From assembly GCA_031259345.1 (NCBI GenBank), contig JAIRLQ010000361.1, positions 1 through 7,652 on the forward strand: a stretch of DNA of 7,652 bases. The letters run 5' to 3'. Below are positions 6,628 through 7,652 of the stretch, piece after piece (positions within the stretch are counted from its first letter, which is position 1; every line of letters starts with the position of its first letter). This DNA comes from Treponema sp. (GTDB lineage Bacteria > Spirochaetota > Spirochaetia > Treponematales > Breznakiellaceae). Below the pieces are notes generated by a model, which saw nothing but the letters and a program-made list of their open reading frames with translations, had not been told where the DNA came from and searched no databases. Made by a program: the position numbers and the translations under genes.

Positions 6628-6654
6628 AAAAACTGAAGTTTTGGGAAAGCCTCA
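6628..6654. repeat. 27-bp direct repeat, copy 1
   Basis: Identical over 27 bases to 6964-6990. The repeat carries AAAACT-GA-AGTTTT followed by GGGAAAGCCTCA. In this copy the left flank (TTCCT) pairs only partly with GGGAA, so its hairpin is shorter than that of copy 2. Confidence 0.7.
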
Positions 6655-6767
6655 AGCAAGAAAGAGAAAATTTTGATAGGTGGCGTCACAAATTCTGTTT
6701 GATGGTCCGCAGGACATGGAACCATTTACCCCTGAATCTATCGTCGGACCGGTGTTAATGAGAGTCC

Positions 6768-6794
6768 GTCCACAAAGCAACCGGCTTTGTGGAC
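6768..6794. repeat. Perfect 11-bp hairpin with 5-base loop
   Basis: GTCCACAAAGC (6768-6778) and GCTTTGTGGAC (6784-6794) are exact complements around AACCG. No T-run follows on either side, so it is not a standard terminator. It may be one unit of the repeat cluster in this spacer. Confidence 0.6.
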
Positions 6795-6910
6795 AGATAC
6801 CAATTAGTTAGGACGCCTTACTTATTCGAAAATCCGGTTTAATACCTGCTCCGGCTCAAATAACGCAACGCTTACAAATCCCAAAACCCGGTTGGTTCGG
6901 GAATGGCTTT

Positions 6911-6940
6911 GGAAAAAGCGGCAAAATGCCCGCTTTTTCC
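6911..6940. terminator. Terminator-like bidirectional hairpin
   Basis: GGAAAAAGCGG (6911-6921) and CCGCTTTTTCC (6930-6940) are perfect 11-bp arms around an 8-base loop. On both strands the GC stem is followed by a run of five T, the form of a bidirectional intrinsic terminator. No gene ends nearby in either direction. It may simply insulate the promoter at 7031 from upstream transcription, or be part of the repeat cluster. Confidence 0.4.
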
Positions 6941-6942
6941 CC

Positions 6943-6996
6943 TAAATCTAAGGCTGCTTTCCCAAAAACTGAAGTTTTGGGAAAGCCTCAGATTTA
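6943..6996. repeat. Long imperfect palindrome containing the repeat's second copy
   Basis: TAAATCT/AGATTTA, AGG/CCT, CTTTCCCAAAA/TTTTGGGAAAG and ACT/AGT pair in order around a GA loop, with one mismatch, one 3-base bulge and one extra A. That is roughly 24 pairs over 54 bases. The right arm (6964-6990) is the second copy of the 27-bp repeat, which suggests that this is the more intact form of a dispersed palindromic element. Confidence 0.6.
6964..6990. repeat. 27-bp direct repeat, copy 2
   Basis: Exact match to 6628-6654, 336 bases apart in the same orientation. Here it forms the loop and right arm of the palindrome at 6943-6996. Confidence 0.7.
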
Positions 6997-7012
6997 ACAA
7001 GGATTTAACAAG
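6991..7012. repeat. Tandem 11-bp repeat, two units
   Basis: GATTTAACAAG occurs twice without a gap (6991-7001 and 7002-7012). The first unit overlaps the end of the long palindrome, consistent with slippage or element-end duplication. Confidence 0.5.
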
Positions 7013-7030
7013 GAAAGTTTCCTTATTAAC

Positions 7031-7059
7031 TTGACAGCAATCCATAGTTATGGTACACT
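7031..7059 (+). promoter_or_regulatory. Promoter of the second binding-protein gene
   Basis: A perfect TTGACA (7031-7036), an ideal 17-base spacer and TACACT (7054-7059, four of six matches) make a good sigma-70-type promoter. Transcription should begin near 7066, giving a leader of about 54 bases. A CCATA-GT-TATGG palindrome lies inside the spacer and may be a regulatory site. Confidence 0.6.
7042..7053. promoter_or_regulatory. Small palindrome in the promoter spacer
   Basis: CCATA (7042-7046) and TATGG (7049-7053) are exact complements two bases apart, between the -35 and -10 boxes. Spacer operators are common for repressors, but a 10-bp match may be chance. Confidence 0.25.
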
Positions 7060-7119
7060 ATTATCGAATTAATTAACCCATATTCCAAATTAAAGGGGTT
7101 ATTATAATAGGAGGATGAC

Positions 7120-7652
7120 ATGAAATCGGCAATTAAGCGGGTGGGGGCCTTGGTAATGGTTATGGCGGCGTTGTTTGCGCTGATTGGGTGTGCCAAGAAA
7201 TCCGCCGAAGCCGGCCCTTCGGCCGGGGATTCCCAGACCATGGAAGCGGCGCTGTTTTTGGGGGGATACGCGGGATTTTGGGAGTATTATGTTCCCAAAT
7301 TTGAGGCGGAAAACCCGGGGGTAACGATTAAATACGAGTTGAGCAATACGCTTGACGAGATCCTCAGGCCCCGGATGATGACCGACGATGTGCCGGATTT
7401 TGTGGCGATAAACCAAGGGAACACCTTTGATCCCCGGATTTTGGCCCGGGATGGTCAGCTTTTGGATATGAGTTCCTTCTTGAGGGAGACCACCATTAAC
7501 GGCGTCCCCCTGGAGGATCATCTCCTTCCGGGTATGCTTGATGCCGGGACCTTTAACGGCAAAAAATACCTGCTTCCCCAGAACCTTACCATGATGGGCC
7601 TTTTCTACAACAAAAAACTGATCCGCGACCTGGGGGTCAGCCTGCCTGAAAC
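7120..7652 (+). CDS. Extracellular solute-binding lipoprotein, 5' part (family 1, sugar type)
   Basis: The beginning of a carbohydrate-type ABC binding protein, cut by the window end after 177 codons (such proteins usually have 400-450 residues). ATG 7120 has AGGAGG at 7109-7114, five bases upstream. Residues 1-23 are a lipoprotein signal with lipobox LIGC, so C24 would be lipidated and the protein membrane-anchored. The rest reads like UgpB/MalE-type proteins: FWEYYVPKFEAENPGVTIKY (about 51-70), a PDFVAINQG strand, LLDMSSFL, and LPQNLTMMGLFYNKKLIRDLGV, the typical segment that places the ligand loop. It differs in type from the binding protein at 5278-6435 and has its own promoter, so it probably starts a separate sugar-transport operon continuing to the right. 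Substrate unknown. Confidence 0.88.
   Translation, partial: MKSAIKRVGALVMVMAALFALIGCAKKSAEAGPSAGDSQTMEAALFLGGYAGFWEYYVPKFEAENPGVTIKYELSNTLDEILRPRMMTDDVPDFVAINQGNTFDPRILARDGQLLDMSSFLRETTINGVPLEDHLLPGMLDAGTFNGKKYLLPQNLTMMGLFYNKKLIRDLGVSLPE

Larger units (their letters stand above)
6585..7030. other. Gene-free, hairpin-rich divergent intergenic region
   Basis: Apart from the repeats listed separately I find no gene. The left part (6585-6620) is AT-rich and borders the operon promoter. The middle (6680-6910) holds several small GTCC/GGAC and CCCG/CGGG stems. A GTG-led frame of 43 codons (6680-6811) has no ribosome site and was not called. The right part is almost continuous inverted repeat (6911-6996) followed by a tandem repeat. 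It separates two divergent transport loci. Confidence 0.5.

Noticed and set aside
6680..6811. GTG-led 43-codon frame on the + strand reading like a plausible peptide
   Set aside because: There is no ribosome site, it runs through the hairpin at 6768-6794, and it matches no family I recognise.

Overview
This window looks like a transporter locus from a bacterial chromosome. A spirochaete of the Treponema type is my best guess. The reasons are the signal peptide of the binding protein (a hydrophobic stretch ending in VFSGG), the mixed base composition with AT-rich promoters, and repeat-laden intergenic DNA. This is an inference from style; no rRNA or other taxonomic marker is present.

Layout. 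Positions 1-502 hold no recognisable gene, only inverted and tandem repeats and, at the right end, a likely promoter. A GntR/HutC-type regulator with a UTRA effector domain follows on the + strand (560-1393). Facing it on the - strand is a compact four-gene unit, transcribed from about 6542 down to 1428: a periplasmic substrate-binding protein (6435-5278), a two-in-one ABC permease (5134-3335), an ABC ATPase (3310-2219) and an inositol-monophosphatase-family phosphatase (2222-1428). The last two genes overlap by 4 bases (ATGA). From 6585 to about 7030 the DNA is gene-free but crowded with hairpins and a 27-base direct repeat. A consensus-like promoter then drives the 5' part of a second, unrelated solute-binding lipoprotein (7120 to the window end, + strand).

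How it may work. The transporter has the architecture of the FbpABC/AfuABC class (binding protein, fused double permease, ATPase with a C-terminal extension), a class annotated as ferric iron importers but also including importers of sugar phosphates and phosphonates. The binding protein seems to lack the adjacent tyrosine pair that ferric-binding proteins use. The operon ends in a sugar-phosphatase-type gene, and the neighbouring regulator belongs to a family that often senses phosphorylated or amino sugars. Together these suggest import of a phosphorylated organic solute followed by dephosphorylation. That is a hypothesis, not a demonstrated function.

Control elements. The operon promoter has a perfect TTGACA -35 box buried inside a 21-bp perfect palindrome (6564-6584), a good candidate operator for the GntR protein. 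The predicted mRNA starts almost directly with a roughly 30-bp hairpin (6461-6539), and another stable hairpin (5164-5195) separates the binding-protein gene from the permease gene. In both hairpins the imperfect positions become G-U pairs only in the operon-sense RNA, which suggests that the RNA structures are functional.
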